Positions 9,744-19,683 of a stretch of 64,000 bases of DNA are shown piece after piece. The position numbers and the translations under genes are program-made. The DNA is taken from contig JAAQVN010000001.1 in NCBI GenBank assembly GCA_011754535.1, forward strand, positions 744,001 to 808,000. Reading direction: 5' to 3'. Below the pieces are notes generated by a model that saw only the letters and a list, made by a program, of their open reading frames with translations, did not search any database and was not told the origin of the DNA. The stretch is from Enterobacter asburiae (lineage in GTDB: Bacteria > Pseudomonadota > Gammaproteobacteria > Enterobacterales > Enterobacteriaceae). Position 1 is the stretch's first letter. Each line of letters opens with the position of its first letter.

Positions 9744-10643
9744 ATGTCTCATTTAAATTACAACCATCTGTACTACTTCTGGCACGTCTATAAACAGGGC
9801 TCGGTCGTGGGGGCCGCAGAGGCGCTTTACCTGACGCCGCAAACCATCACCGGGCAAATTAAAGCCCTGGAAGAACGTCTGCAGGGTAAGCTCTTCAAGC
9901 GAAAGGGCCGTGGGATTGAGCCGAGCGAGCTGGGTGAACTGGTTTTCCGCTATGCGGACAAAATGTTCACCCTGAGCCAGGAGATGCTGGATATCGTCAA
10001 CTACCGCAAAGAGTCGAACCTGCTCTTTGACGTGGGCGTGGCGGATGCGCTCTCCAAACGGCTGGTAAGCGGCGTGCTGGATGCCGCTGTGGTAGAAGAT
10101 GAACAAATCCACCTGCGCTGCTTTGAATCCACCCACGAGATGCTGCTGGAGCAGCTGAGCCAGCATAAGCTGGACATGATTATCTCGGACTGCCCCATCG
10201 ACTCCACACAGCAGGAGGGGCTGTTCTCAGTGAAAATTGGCGAATGCGGCGTGAGCTTCTGGTGCATCAATCCGCCGCCGGAGAAACCTTTCCCGGCCTG
10301 TCTCGAAGAGCGTCGCCTGCTGGTGCCGGGAAGGCGTTCCATGCTGGGACGCAAGCTGCTGAACTGGTTTAACTCACAGGGGCTGAACGTGGAGATCCTC
10401 GGTGAGTTTGACGATGCTGCGCTGATGAAAGCCTTCGGCGAAGCGCATAATGCGATCTTCGTGGCACCAACGCTCTATGCGCACGATCTCTATTCAGACG
10501 ATAAGATTACGGAGATTGGCAGGGTAGATAACGTGATGGAAGAGTACCACGCCATTTTCGCCGAAAGGATGATTCAGCATCCGGCGGTGCAGCGAATCTG
10601 CAACCGTGACTACTCGGCGCTATTTACGCCACCGGCGTTCTGA
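9744..10643 (+). CDS. nhaR: LysR-family activator of nhaA, NhaR
   Basis: Transcription activator of nhaA that responds to Na+. It is 299 residues with an N-terminal winged helix-turn-helix (about residues 6-63, [18 protein letters not shown]) and a C-terminal LysR substrate-binding fold. The start ATG at 9744 ([16 protein letters not shown]) is preceded by AGGGAGAGAAG. E. coli NhaR has two extra residues (MS) here. In E. coli it also controls osmC and pga genes; whether that holds here is unknown. The gene ends 7 bases before the shared terminator with rpsT. Confidence 0.97.
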   Translation: MSHLNYNHLYYFWHVYKQGSVVGAAEALYLTPQTITGQIKALEERLQGKLFKRKGRGIEPSELGELVFRYADKMFTLSQEMLDIVNYRKESNLLFDVGVADALSKRLVSGVLDAAVVEDEQIHLRCFESTHEMLLEQLSQHKLDMIISDCPIDSTQQEGLFSVKIGECGVSFWCINPPPEKPFPACLEERRLLVPGRRSMLGRKLLNWFNSQGLNVEILGEFDDAALMKAFGEAHNAIFVAPTLYAHDLYSDDKITEIGRVDNVMEEYHAIFAERMIQHPAVQRICNRDYSALFTPPAF

Positions 10644-10650
10644 AGACATA

Positions 10651-10675
10651 AAAAAACCCGCGTTAAGCGGGTTCT
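10651..10675 (-). terminator. Convergent terminator for rpsT (and nhaR)
   Basis: The minus strand reads AACCCGCTTAACGCGGGTTTTTTT, a 7 bp G+C-rich stem with a perfect U-run, ending rpsT. On the plus strand the same hairpin is followed by TCTTTAAA, so it may also slow nhaR transcripts. Confidence 0.88.
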
Positions 10676-10700
10676 TTAAACAAGCAACAACAAGTGGCGA

Positions 10701-10997
<297 letters not shown>

Positions 10998-11010
10998 TCA
11001 AAGGCCGAGG

Positions 11011-11039
11011 AATATGCCCTCTTTGCCTTCTTTTGTCAA
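11011..11039 (-). promoter_or_regulatory. rpsT P2 promoter
   Basis: On the minus strand TTGACA (11039-11034), a 17-base spacer, and CATATT (11016-11011), followed by a CCTCGGCC discriminator. It matches E. coli rpsT P2 from memory. A second TAGAAT hexamer at 11106-11101 may be the -10 of an upstream P1, but its -35 is poor. Confidence 0.75.
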
Positions 11040-11233
11040 TGGATTTGTGCAAATAAGCGCCGTTAATTAGCGACGCTACGTTACGTAGTGATGGCGCAGG
11101 ATTCTACCAGCTTGTCTTTCGTGAATACAGCCTTTCGGCGTAAAAATCGCAGTTCACGGGCAGATTTTTTCGCTGTGAAAGGTCAGCCTGATGAAATCAT
11201 TACGGCTTTCTGTTTTGCGCGAACAATCGCCGG

Positions 11234-11262
11234 TTAACCTTAACCGCTGTACAAGGTATACT
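11234..11262 (+). promoter_or_regulatory. Sigma-70 promoter for ribF-ileS operon
   Basis: TTAACC (11234-11239), 17-base spacer, TATACT (11257-11262), 29 bases before the ribF ATG. It is a good vegetative promoter by sequence and leaves a short leader. Confidence 0.65.
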
Positions 11263-11291
11263 TTGGCGATTTTCACTGTTTTGAGCCAGAC

Positions 11292-12218
11292 ATGAAGCTG
11301 ATACGCGGCATACATAATCTCAGCAGAGCCCCACACGGGTGCGTGCTGACTATTGGTAATTTCGACGGCGTGCATCGTGGTCATCAGGCGCTGTTGCAGG
11401 GATTGCGTAAAGAAGGGGAGGCCCGTGGCCTGCCCGTTGTGGTGATGATTTTCGAGCCACAGCCGCTGGAGCTGTTCGCGGGCGATAAATCTCCCGCCCG
11501 CCTCACTCGCCTGCGCGAAAAGTTGCGCTACCTGGCAGAGTCCGGCGTGGACTACGTATTGTGCGTGCGTTTTGATCGTCGCTTTGCCGCACTAACAGCA
11601 CAAAATTTCGTCAGCGACCTGCTGGTTAAGCGTCTTGGCGTACAGTTTCTCGCCGTGGGGGATGATTTCCGCTTCGGCGCTGGTCGTCAGGGCGATTTCT
11701 TGCTATTACAGAAGGCTGGTCTGGAGTACGGTTTTGACGTCACCAGCGCGATGACCTTCTGTGAAGGCGGCGTGCGCGTCAGCAGCACGGCGGTGCGTCA
11801 GGCGCTGGCTAATGATGAACTGGAGACGGCAGAAACTCTGCTGGGACATCCATTTACCATCTCTGGCCGCGTGGTCCATGGCGACGCGCTGGGCCGCACG
11901 ATAGGTTTCCCGACGGCGAATATACCGCTGCGTCGTCAGGTTTCCCCGGTTAAAGGGGTCTATGCGGTGGAAGTAGCAGGACTTGGCGATAAGCCGTTTT
12001 ACGGCGTTGCCAACATTGGCACGCGTCCGACCGTTGCTGGTGTGCGTCAACAGCTAGAAGTGCACCTGCTGGACGTTGTAATGGACCTTTATGGTCGCCA
12101 TATAGATGTGATACTGCGTAAAAAAATACGCAACGAGCAGCGATTTGCTTCGCTGGATGAACTTAAGGCGCAAATCGCGCGAGATGAATTGACGGCCCGC
12201 GAGTATTTTGGGCTATAG
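11292..12218 (+). CDS. ribF: Bifunctional riboflavin kinase / FAD synthetase
   Basis: Makes FMN from riboflavin and then FAD; essential and cytoplasmic. It is 308 residues. The N-terminal nucleotidyltransferase domain has IGNFDGVHRGHQALL at residues 21-35, and the C-terminal kinase domain begins around residue 185 with GRTIGFPTANI. It ends at REYFGL, a few residues shorter than E. coli RibF (313). It starts the operon ribF-ileS-lspA-fkpB-ispH, and 45 bases separate it from ileS. Confidence 0.98.
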   Translation: MKLIRGIHNLSRAPHGCVLTIGNFDGVHRGHQALLQGLRKEGEARGLPVVVMIFEPQPLELFAGDKSPARLTRLREKLRYLAESGVDYVLCVRFDRRFAALTAQNFVSDLLVKRLGVQFLAVGDDFRFGAGRQGDFLLLQKAGLEYGFDVTSAMTFCEGGVRVSSTAVRQALANDELETAETLLGHPFTISGRVVHGDALGRTIGFPTANIPLRRQVSPVKGVYAVEVAGLGDKPFYGVANIGTRPTVAGVRQQLEVHLLDVVMDLYGRHIDVILRKKIRNEQRFASLDELKAQIARDELTAREYFGL

Positions 12219-12263
12219 AACCGGCTTAACTGCCTACGTGATAAATACGGAACCGAGAATCTG

Positions 12264-15080
12264 ATGAGTGACTATAAATCAACCCTGAATTTGCCGGAAA
12301 CAGGGTTCCCTATGCGCGGCGATCTCGCCAAGCGCGAACCGGGAATGCTGGCGCGTTGGACCGATGATGACCTGTACGGCATCATTCGTGCAGCCAAAAA
12401 AGGCAAAAAATCCTTCATTCTGCATGATGGCCCTCCATATGCGAATGGCAGCATTCATATTGGTCACTCTGTAAACAAGATTCTGAAAGACATTATCGTG
12501 AAGTCCAAAGGACTCGCGGGATATGACTCGCCTTACGTTCCGGGCTGGGACTGCCACGGTCTGCCCATTGAGCTGAAAGTGGAGCAAGAGTTTGGCAAGC
12601 CTGGCGAGAAGTTTACCGCTGCAGAGTTCCGCGCGAAGTGCCGCGAATACGCTGCCACCCAGGTTGAAGGCCAGCGCGCTGACTTTATCCGTCTGGGCGT
12701 GCTGGGCGACTGGTCGCACCCGTACCTGACCATGGACTTCAAAACCGAAGCCAACATCATCCGTGCGCTGGGCAAAATCATCGGTAACGGTCACCTGCAC
12801 AAAGGCGCGAAGCCGGTGCACTGGTGCGTGGACTGCCGCTCTGCGCTGGCAGAAGCGGAAGTGGAGTATTACGACAAAACTTCACCTTCTATCGATGTGG
12901 CCTTCGAAGCGGTCGATCAGGATGCCATTAAAGGTAAATTCGGTCTGCCTGGCGTTAGCGGCCCGATCTCTCTGGTGATCTGGACCACTACCCCATGGAC
13001 GCTGCCAGCCAACCGTGCAATCTCGCTCTCCGGCGAGTTTGAATACGCGCTGGTGCAGATTGATGGCCGCGCGGTTATCCTGGCAAAAGATCTGGTTGAA
13101 AGCGTGCTGAAACGCGCGAATATCACCGACTACACCGTGCTGGGTACCGTAAAAGGCGACGCGCTGGAGCTGATGCGCTTCAAACACCCGTTCCTGGACT
13201 TCGACGTTCCGGCGATCCTGGGCGACCACGTGACGCTGGACGCGGGTACCGGTGCGGTACATACCGCCGGTGGCCACGGTCCTGACGACTACAACATCAG
13301 CCTGAAGTACGGTCTTGAAATCGCCAATCCGGTTGGCCCGGACGGTTCTTACCTGCCTGGCACCTATCCGGCGCTGGACGGCATCAACGTCTTCAAAGCG
13401 AACGACATTATCGTTGACATGCTGCGCACCAGCGGCGCGCTGCTGCACGTTGAGAAAATGCAGCACAGCTATCCGTGCTGCTGGCGTCACAAGACGCCAA
13501 TCATCTTCCGTGCGACCCCGCAGTGGTTCGTTAGCATGGATCAGAAAGGCCTGCGCGAGCAGTCTCTGAAAGAGATCAAAGGCGTGCAGTGGATCCCGGA
13601 CTGGGGCCAGGCGCGTATCGAATCCATGGTGGCTAACCGTCCTGACTGGTGTATCTCCCGTCAGCGTACCTGGGGCGTGCCGATGTCTCTGTTTGTACAT
13701 AAAGAGACGCAGGAACTGCATCCGAACACCCTGGAACTGATGGAAGAAGTGGCGAAGCGCGTTGAAGTTGACGGCATTCAGGCGTGGTGGGATCTCGACG
13801 CCCGTGACATCCTGGGCGCGGACGCAGACAACTACGAGAAAGTGCCGGATACCCTGGACGTGTGGTTCGACTCCGGGTCTACTCACGCCTCCGTGGTCGA
13901 TGTGCGTCCGGAGTTTGCCGGCCACGCTGCCGATATGTATCTGGAAGGCTCTGACCAACACCGCGGCTGGTTCATGTCATCTTTGATGATCTCCACCGCG
14001 ATGAAGGGTAAAGCGCCTTACCGTCAGGTACTGACTCACGGCTTCACCGTGGATGGACAGGGCCGTAAGATGTCCAAATCCATCGGTAACACCGTTTCTC
14101 CGCAGGACGTGATGAACAAGCTGGGCGCGGATATCCTGCGCCTGTGGGTAGCCTCTACCGACTACACCGGCGAAATGGCTGTATCTGACGAGATCCTGAA
14201 GCGTGCTGCTGACAGCTATCGTCGTATCCGTAACACCGCGCGCTTCCTGCTGGCGAACCTGAACGGTTTTGATCCGGTGAAAGACATGGTGAAACCGGAA
14301 GAGATGGTCGTGCTGGACCGCTGGGCGGTAGGCTGCGCGAAAGCGGCGCAGGAAGACATCGTTAAGGCGTATGAGTCCTACGACTTCCACGAAGTGGTGC
14401 AGCGCCTGATGCGCTTCTGCTCCATCGAGATGGGCTCGTTCTACCTCGACATCATCAAAGACCGCCAGTACACCGCGAAGGCGGACAGCGTGGCGCGCCG
14501 TAGCTGCCAGTCCGCGCTGTTCCACATCGCAGAAGCGCTGGTGCGCTGGATGGCACCGATCATGTCCTTCACCGCAGATGAAATCTGGGGCTATCTGCCT
14601 GGCGACCGTGAGAAATATGTCTTCACCGGCGAGTGGTATGAAGGTCTGTTCGATCTCTCCAGCACCGAAGCAATGAACGATGCCTTCTGGGACGAGCTGC
14701 TGAAAGTGCGTGGCGAAGTGAACAAGGTGATCGAGCAGGCGCGTGCTGACAAGAAAGTTGGTGGCTCTCTGGAAGCGGCAGTGACTCTGTACGCCGAACC
14801 TGAGCTGGCGGCGAAGCTGACCGCGCTGGGCGATGAATTGCGATTTGTCCTGTTGACCTCCGGAGCAAAAGTTGCGGATTATGCCGAGGCTTCTGCTGAT
14901 GCGCAGCAGAGCGAGCTGCTCAAAGGGCTGAAAGTCGCGCTGAGCAAAGCCGAAGGTGAGAAGTGCCCGCGCTGCTGGCATTACACTACCGATATCGGCC
15001 AGGTGGCGGAACACGCAGACATCTGCGGACGCTGTGTAAGCAACGTCGCCGGTGACGGCGAAAAACGTAAGTTTGCCTGA
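12264..15080 (+). CDS. ileS: Isoleucyl-tRNA synthetase
   Basis: Charges tRNA-Ile and edits mischarged Val. It is 938 residues, the E. coli length. The class I HIGH motif is in [12 protein letters not shown] near residue 58. The inserted CP1 editing domain includes [13 protein letters not shown] near residue 238. The KMSKS signature is in [10 protein letters not shown] around residue 600. The C-terminal zinc site has CPRCW and CGRC. The TGA stop overlaps the ATG of lspA by one base (TGATG), which suggests translational coupling. Confidence 0.99.
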   Translation: MSDYKSTLNLPETGFPMRGDLAKREPGMLARWTDDDLYGIIRAAKKGKKSFILHDGPPYANGSIHIGHSVNKILKDIIVKSKGLAGYDSPYVPGWDCHGLPIELKVEQEFGKPGEKFTAAEFRAKCREYAATQVEGQRADFIRLGVLGDWSHPYLTMDFKTEANIIRALGKIIGNGHLHKGAKPVHWCVDCRSALAEAEVEYYDKTSPSIDVAFEAVDQDAIKGKFGLPGVSGPISLVIWTTTPWTLPANRAISLSGEFEYALVQIDGRAVILAKDLVESVLKRANITDYTVLGTVKGDALELMRFKHPFLDFDVPAILGDHVTLDAGTGAVHTAGGHGPDDYNISLKYGLEIANPVGPDGSYLPGTYPALDGINVFKANDIIVDMLRTSGALLHVEKMQHSYPCCWRHKTPIIFRATPQWFVSMDQKGLREQSLKEIKGVQWIPDWGQARIESMVANRPDWCISRQRTWGVPMSLFVHKETQELHPNTLELMEEVAKRVEVDGIQAWWDLDARDILGADADNYEKVPDTLDVWFDSGSTHASVVDVRPEFAGHAADMYLEGSDQHRGWFMSSLMISTAMKGKAPYRQVLTHGFTVDGQGRKMSKSIGNTVSPQDVMNKLGADILRLWVASTDYTGEMAVSDEILKRAADSYRRIRNTARFLLANLNGFDPVKDMVKPEEMVVLDRWAVGCAKAAQEDIVKAYESYDFHEVVQRLMRFCSIEMGSFYLDIIKDRQYTAKADSVARRSCQSALFHIAEALVRWMAPIMSFTADEIWGYLPGDREKYVFTGEWYEGLFDLSSTEAMNDAFWDELLKVRGEVNKVIEQARADKKVGGSLEAAVTLYAEPELAAKLTALGDELRFVLLTSGAKVADYAEASADAQQSELLKGLKVALSKAEGEKCPRCWHYTTDIGQVAEHADICGRCVSNVAGDGEKRKFA

Positions 15081-15580
15081 TGAGTAAAACTCTCTGTTCA
15101 ACAGGACTGCGCTGGCTGTGGCTGGTTGTGGTGGTGCTGATTATCGATCTGGGCAGCAAGTTCCTGATCCTCCAGAATTTTGCTCTGGGGGAGACGGTTT
15201 CGCTGTTCCCGTCGCTTAACCTGCACTATGCACGCAACTACGGCGCGGCGTTTAGCTTCCTTGCCGACAGCGGTGGCTGGCAGCGCTGGTTCTTTGCGGG
15301 TATCGCTCTCGGTATCTGCGTGGTGCTGGCCGTGCTGATGTACCGCTCAAAGGCCACGCAAAAGCTGAATAACATTGCCTACGCGCTGATCATTGGCGGC
15401 GCGCTCGGCAACCTGTTTGACCGCCTGTGGCACGGCTTTGTGGTCGATATGATCGACTTCTACGTCGGCGACTGGCACTTCGCGACCTTTAACCTGGCCG
15501 ATACTGCAATTTGCATCGGTGCGGCGTTAATCGTGCTGGAAGGCTTCTTGCCTAAACCGGCCGCGAAAGAGCAGGCGTAA
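15080..15580 (+). CDS. lspA: Prolipoprotein signal peptidase (signal peptidase II)
   Basis: Inner-membrane aspartyl protease that removes the signal peptide from diacylglyceryl-prolipoproteins before the lipobox cysteine. It is 166 residues with four hydrophobic helices. The two catalytic aspartates are at about 123 (GFVVDMID) and 141 (FNLADTAI). The ATG overlaps the ileS stop, as in other enterobacteria. It is the processing enzyme for lipoproteins such as the small one encoded at 23048. Confidence 0.98.
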   Translation: MSKTLCSTGLRWLWLVVVVLIIDLGSKFLILQNFALGETVSLFPSLNLHYARNYGAAFSFLADSGGWQRWFFAGIALGICVVLAVLMYRSKATQKLNNIAYALIIGGALGNLFDRLWHGFVVDMIDFYVGDWHFATFNLADTAICIGAALIVLEGFLPKPAAKEQA

Positions 15581-15587
15581 CACACTC

Positions 15588-15612
15588 GCCCGGTGGTGTA
15601 ATGCCACCGGGC
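15588..15612. repeat. REP-like intercistronic palindrome, copy 1
   Basis: GCCCGGTGG (15588-15596) and CCACCGGGC (15604-15612) form a perfect 9 bp stem around a 7-base loop, lying between the lspA stop and fkpB. The same arms occur between araA and araD (41111-41136), and a 7 bp version follows carB (22917-22941). No U-run follows, so it is more likely a dispersed extragenic palindrome than a terminator. Confidence 0.75.
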
Positions 15613-15632
15613 AAAACAAGCGAGCAATTTGC

Positions 15633-16082
15633 ATGTCTAAATCCGTACAGAGCAACAGCGCGGTTCTCGTTCACTTCACGCTGAAGCTGGATGACGGCTC
15701 CACCGCCGAATCCACCCGCAATAACGGCAAACCTGCCCTGTTTCGTCTCGGCGATACCTCCCTGTCTGAAGGTCTTGAGCAGCAGCTCCTGGGCCTGAAA
15801 GAGGGGGAGAAAAAAGCGTTCTCGCTGGAGCCGGATGCCGCGTTTGGCGTGCCAAGCCCGGACCTGATCCAGTATTTCTCGCGCCGCGAGTTTATGGACG
15901 CGGGCGAACCGGAAATCGGGGCGATTATGCTCTTTACCGCTATGGACGGCAGCGAAATGCCTGGCGTGATCCGCGAGATTAACGGCGACTCTATCACCGT
16001 TGACTTCAACCATCCGCTTGCCGGGCGTACCGTTCATTTTGATGTTGAAGTGCTGGAGATCGATCCGGCACTGGAGGCCTGA
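15633..16082 (+). CDS. fkpB: FKBP-type peptidyl-prolyl isomerase, SlpA-like
   Basis: Cytoplasmic prolyl cis-trans isomerase and chaperone, 149 residues. It has an FKBP core with [17 protein letters not shown] at the start, an inserted flap domain (about 70-120), and the closing [18 protein letters not shown] typical of SlyD/SlpA proteins. Unlike SlyD it lacks the long His-rich metal-binding tail. The TGA is one base before the ispH ATG, so the two are tightly coupled. Confidence 0.96.
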   Translation: MSKSVQSNSAVLVHFTLKLDDGSTAESTRNNGKPALFRLGDTSLSEGLEQQLLGLKEGEKKAFSLEPDAAFGVPSPDLIQYFSRREFMDAGEPEIGAIMLFTAMDGSEMPGVIREINGDSITVDFNHPLAGRTVHFDVEVLEIDPALEA

Positions 16083-16083
16083 A

Positions 16084-17034
16084 ATGCAGATCCTGTTGGC
16101 TAACCCGCGCGGCTTCTGCGCCGGTGTAGACCGCGCTATCAGCATTGTTGAAAACGCGCTGGAGATTTACGGCGCGCCAATTTACGTGCGTCACGAAGTG
16201 GTGCATAACCGATACGTGGTGGACAGCCTGCGCGAGCGCGGCGCTATTTTCATCGAGCAGATCAGCGAAGTGCCGGACGGTGCGATCCTGATCTTCTCCG
16301 CGCACGGCGTCTCTCAGGCGGTGCGTAACGAAGCGAAAAGCCGCGATTTAACCGTTTTCGACGCAACCTGCCCATTAGTGACGAAAGTGCATATGGAAGT
16401 GGCGCGCGCCAGCCGTCGCGGTGAAGAGTCGATTCTGATTGGCCATGCGGGTCATCCGGAAGTCGAAGGCACCATGGGCCAGTACAGCAATCCGGAAGGG
16501 GGAATGTATCTGGTTGAGTCGCCGGAAGATGTCTTTACGCTGAACGTGAAAAATGACGCCCGTCTGTCGTTTATGACCCAGACGACGCTCTCGGTTGATG
16601 ATACCTCGGATGTGATTGACGCCCTGCGCCAGCGCTTCCCGAAAATCGTCGGGCCGCGTAAGGATGACATCTGCTACGCGACCACCAACCGTCAGGAAGC
16701 GGTGCGCGCGCTGGCTGAACAGGCGGACGTGGTGCTGGTGGTCGGCTCCAAAAACTCGTCTAACTCCAACCGTCTGGCCGAACTGGCGCAGCGCATGGGT
16801 AAAGCGGCGTTCCTGATCGACGACGCGGCGGACATCCAGGAAGCGTGGGTTAAAAATGCGGTCTGCGTTGGCGTTACCGCAGGCGCTTCCGCGCCGGATA
16901 TCCTGGTGCAGAACGTGATAACCCGTCTGCAGGAGCTGGGCGGTGGCGAAGCGGTTCCGCTGGAAGGACGCGAAGAGAATATCGTCTTCGAAGTGCCGAA
17001 AGAGCTGCGTATCGACGCCCGCGAAGTGGAATAA
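16084..17034 (+). CDS. ispH: 4-hydroxy-3-methylbut-2-enyl diphosphate reductase
   Basis: Last enzyme of the methylerythritol phosphate pathway: reduces HMBPP to IPP and DMAPP with an Fe-S cluster. It is 316 residues from the ATG at 16084 ([14 protein letters not shown]). A longer frame reaching back into fkpB is rejected because it adds unrelated residues and loses the fkpB spacing. Cluster cysteines are present in [10 protein letters not shown] (Cys12), FDATCPLV (about 96) and [10 protein letters not shown] (about 197); [10 protein letters not shown] carries the proton-donor Glu. It ends the ribF operon. In E. coli rihC lies next, but here dapB follows directly. Confidence 0.98.
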   Translation: MQILLANPRGFCAGVDRAISIVENALEIYGAPIYVRHEVVHNRYVVDSLRERGAIFIEQISEVPDGAILIFSAHGVSQAVRNEAKSRDLTVFDATCPLVTKVHMEVARASRRGEESILIGHAGHPEVEGTMGQYSNPEGGMYLVESPEDVFTLNVKNDARLSFMTQTTLSVDDTSDVIDALRQRFPKIVGPRKDDICYATTNRQEAVRALAEQADVVLVVGSKNSSNSNRLAELAQRMGKAAFLIDDAADIQEAWVKNAVCVGVTAGASAPDILVQNVITRLQELGGGEAVPLEGREENIVFEVPKELRIDAREVE

Positions 17035-17047
17035 CCCCTAAACAGCG

Positions 17048-17083
17048 AAAAGGCCAGCATCTCATGTGCTGGCCTTTTTTTTG
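17048..17083 (+). terminator. Terminator of the ribF-ispH operon
   Basis: AAGGCCAGCA (17050-17059) pairs with TGCTGGCCTT (17067-17076), a perfect 10 bp stem, followed by a run of T through 17082. This is a strong intrinsic terminator 14 bases after the ispH stop. Confidence 0.93.
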
Positions 17084-17224
17084 TCCCGTACTTTATCGTG
17101 ACCACAAAATCATGTCTTTTACTGATATTTAAGTCGGTTTCACGTTAAATTCTAATTATTGGTGTTTTCAGTTGGCAGCCTCCGCGAAGGCTGGTTAATC
17201 TGAAAACGATTTACATCATTTTAA

Positions 17225-18061
<837 letters not shown>

Positions 18062-18224
18062 GCATTATTACCCATCGTGATGTGGTTATTGCAGTCGTAA
18101 TTGTTTGATTGCATAGGGCAATATTTTATTGCCCTTTTATTTTTGACTGTTTCAATATGAATCAGGCTATAAGCCTATAAAAATCTATCTATTGCTGCGT
18201 TTTAACGTTGCAGAAATGTAAATT

Positions 18225-18240
18225 TTGACCATTTGGTCCA
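18225..18240. promoter_or_regulatory. RutR operator upstream of carAB
   Basis: The near-perfect palindrome TTGACCATTTGGTCCA fits the RutR consensus TTGACCAnnTGGTCAA. In E. coli RutR binds an almost identical site here, at the distal end of the carAB P1 control region, and responds to uracil and thymine. Confidence 0.8.
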
Positions 18241-18281
18241 CTTTATAATGCTCCATCCTCTTATTTTTTATTAAACCAGGC

Positions 18282-18297
18282 GCGCAAGCGTTTTCCG
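18282..18297. promoter_or_regulatory. PurR-type box upstream of carAB
   Basis: GCGCAAGCGTTTTCCG resembles the PurR operator (ACGCAAACGTTTTCGT). It lies about 100 bases upstream of P1, as in E. coli, where PurR acts together with PepA, IHF and PyrH. The assignment is by similarity and position. Confidence 0.65.
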
Positions 18298-18382
18298 CAG
18301 TGATTTACCTGATCTTTTTGTCGCTTAAGCCGCATTCCTCTCGCCAGGCCTGTAAAAGACTAAACAAAATATCCGTTTTAAG

Positions 18383-18411
18383 TTGACTTTTACCCACCAA
18401 ATCTCCAGAAT
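18383..18411 (+). promoter_or_regulatory. carAB P1, pyrimidine-controlled promoter
   Basis: TTGACT (18383-18388), 17-base spacer, CAGAAT (18406-18411), then TGCCGCCGTTTG. This is essentially the E. coli P1 promoter, where UTP-dependent reiterative initiation and PepA control act. The upstream 18062-18380 stretch carries the RutR and PurR sites and no gene. Confidence 0.85.
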
Positions 18412-18450
18412 GCCGCCGTTTGCCAAAAATCCGCTGGCAACACATTTGCA

Positions 18451-18506
18451 TTGATCCATGACACGGTTATGCATTAATATGCAAATAAAGTGAGTGAATA
18501 TTCTCT
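18451..18506 (+). promoter_or_regulatory. carAB P2 promoter with two ARG boxes
   Basis: TTGATC (18451-18456), 18-base spacer, TAATAT (18475-18480). Two arginine-repressor boxes overlap and follow the -10: TATGCATTAATATGCAAA (18468-18485) and AGTGAGTGAATATTCTCT (18489-18506), spaced by 3 bases as usual for ArgR hexamers. This implies arginine repression of the downstream promoter. Confidence 0.85.
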
Positions 18507-18516
18507 GGAGGGTGTT

Positions 18517-19665
18517 TTGATTAAGTCAGCGCTATTGGTTCTGGAAGACGGAACCCAGTTTATCGGTCGGGCCATAGGGGCAACGGGTTCGGCGGTTGGG
18601 GAAGTCGTTTTCAATACTTCAATGACCGGTTATCAAGAAATCCTCACTGATCCTTCCTATTCTCGCCAAATCGTTACTCTTACTTATCCTCATATCGGCA
18701 ATGTCGGCACCAACGCGGCTGACGAAGAATCTTCTCAGGTACATGCGCAAGGCCTGGTCATTCGCGACCTGCCGCTGATTGCCAGCAACTTCCGCAATAC
18801 CGAAGACCTCTCTTCTTACCTGAAGCGCCATAACATCGTGGCGATTGCCGATATCGATACCCGTAAGTTAACGCGTCTGCTGCGCGAGAAGGGTGCGCAG
18901 AACGGCTGCATCATCGCCGGTGATAACCTCGATGCGACGCTGGCGCTGGAAAAAGCGAAAGCCTTCCCGGGCCTGAACGGCATGGACCTGGCGAAAGAAG
19001 TGACGACCGCGGAAGCCTACAGCTGGACGCAGGGTAGCTGGACGCTGGAAGGCGACCTGCCGGAAGCGAAAAAAGAGAGCGAGCTGCCGTTCCACGTGGT
19101 GGCCTACGATTTTGGCGCCAAGCGCAACATTCTGCGCATGCTGGTTGACCGCGGCTGCCGCCTGACGGTGGTGCCGGCTCAGACCTCTGCCGAAGACGTA
19201 TTGAAGATGAATCCGGACGGTATTTTCCTGTCCAACGGTCCTGGCGACCCGGCACCGTGCGATTACGCCATCGCCGCCATTAAGTCCTTCCTGGAAACCG
19301 ACATCCCGGTATTCGGCATCTGCCTCGGCCATCAGCTGCTGGCGCTGGCGAGCGGTGCGAACACCGTTAAGATGAAGTTCGGCCACCACGGTGGTAACCA
19401 CCCGGTGAAAGACATCGATAACAACACGGTAATGATCACCGCGCAGAACCACGGCTTTGCCGTCGATGAAGCCTCAATGCCGGCTAACCTGCGCGTGACC
19501 CATAAGTCGCTGTTCGATGGCACCCTGCAGGGGATTCATCGCACCGATAAGCCAGCATTCAGCTTCCAGGGTCATCCGGAAGCCAGCCCGGGCCCGCACG
19601 ACGCCGCGCCGCTGTTCGATCACTTCATCGAACTTATCGAGCAATACCGTAAGACCGCTAAATAA
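18517..19665 (+). CDS. carA: Carbamoyl-phosphate synthase small (glutaminase) subunit
   Basis: Releases ammonia from glutamine and channels it to CarB for carbamoyl phosphate, the precursor of arginine and pyrimidines. It is 382 residues from a TTG start at 18517, with GGAGGG at 18507-18512 as ribosome site. This matches E. coli CarA, which also starts at UUG. The upstream in-frame GTG at 18490 lies inside the ARG boxes and would add nine unrelated residues. The class I amidotransferase triad is visible: Cys269 in GICLGHQ, and His and Glu in [13 protein letters not shown] near 353-355. 18 bases separate it from carB. Confidence 0.98.
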   Translation: MIKSALLVLEDGTQFIGRAIGATGSAVGEVVFNTSMTGYQEILTDPSYSRQIVTLTYPHIGNVGTNAADEESSQVHAQGLVIRDLPLIASNFRNTEDLSSYLKRHNIVAIADIDTRKLTRLLREKGAQNGCIIAGDNLDATLALEKAKAFPGLNGMDLAKEVTTAEAYSWTQGSWTLEGDLPEAKKESELPFHVVAYDFGAKRNILRMLVDRGCRLTVVPAQTSAEDVLKMNPDGIFLSNGPGDPAPCDYAIAAIKSFLETDIPVFGICLGHQLLALASGANTVKMKFGHHGGNHPVKDIDNNTVMITAQNHGFAVDEASMPANLRVTHKSLFDGTLQGIHRTDKPAFSFQGHPEASPGPHDAAPLFDHFIELIEQYRKTAK

Positions 19666-19683
19666 TCAGGAGCCGAGAAGACC

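Noticed and set aside
16000..16083. Longer ispH start inside fkpB
   Set aside because: Added residues are a shadow of fkpB; the ATG at 16084 matches the family start.
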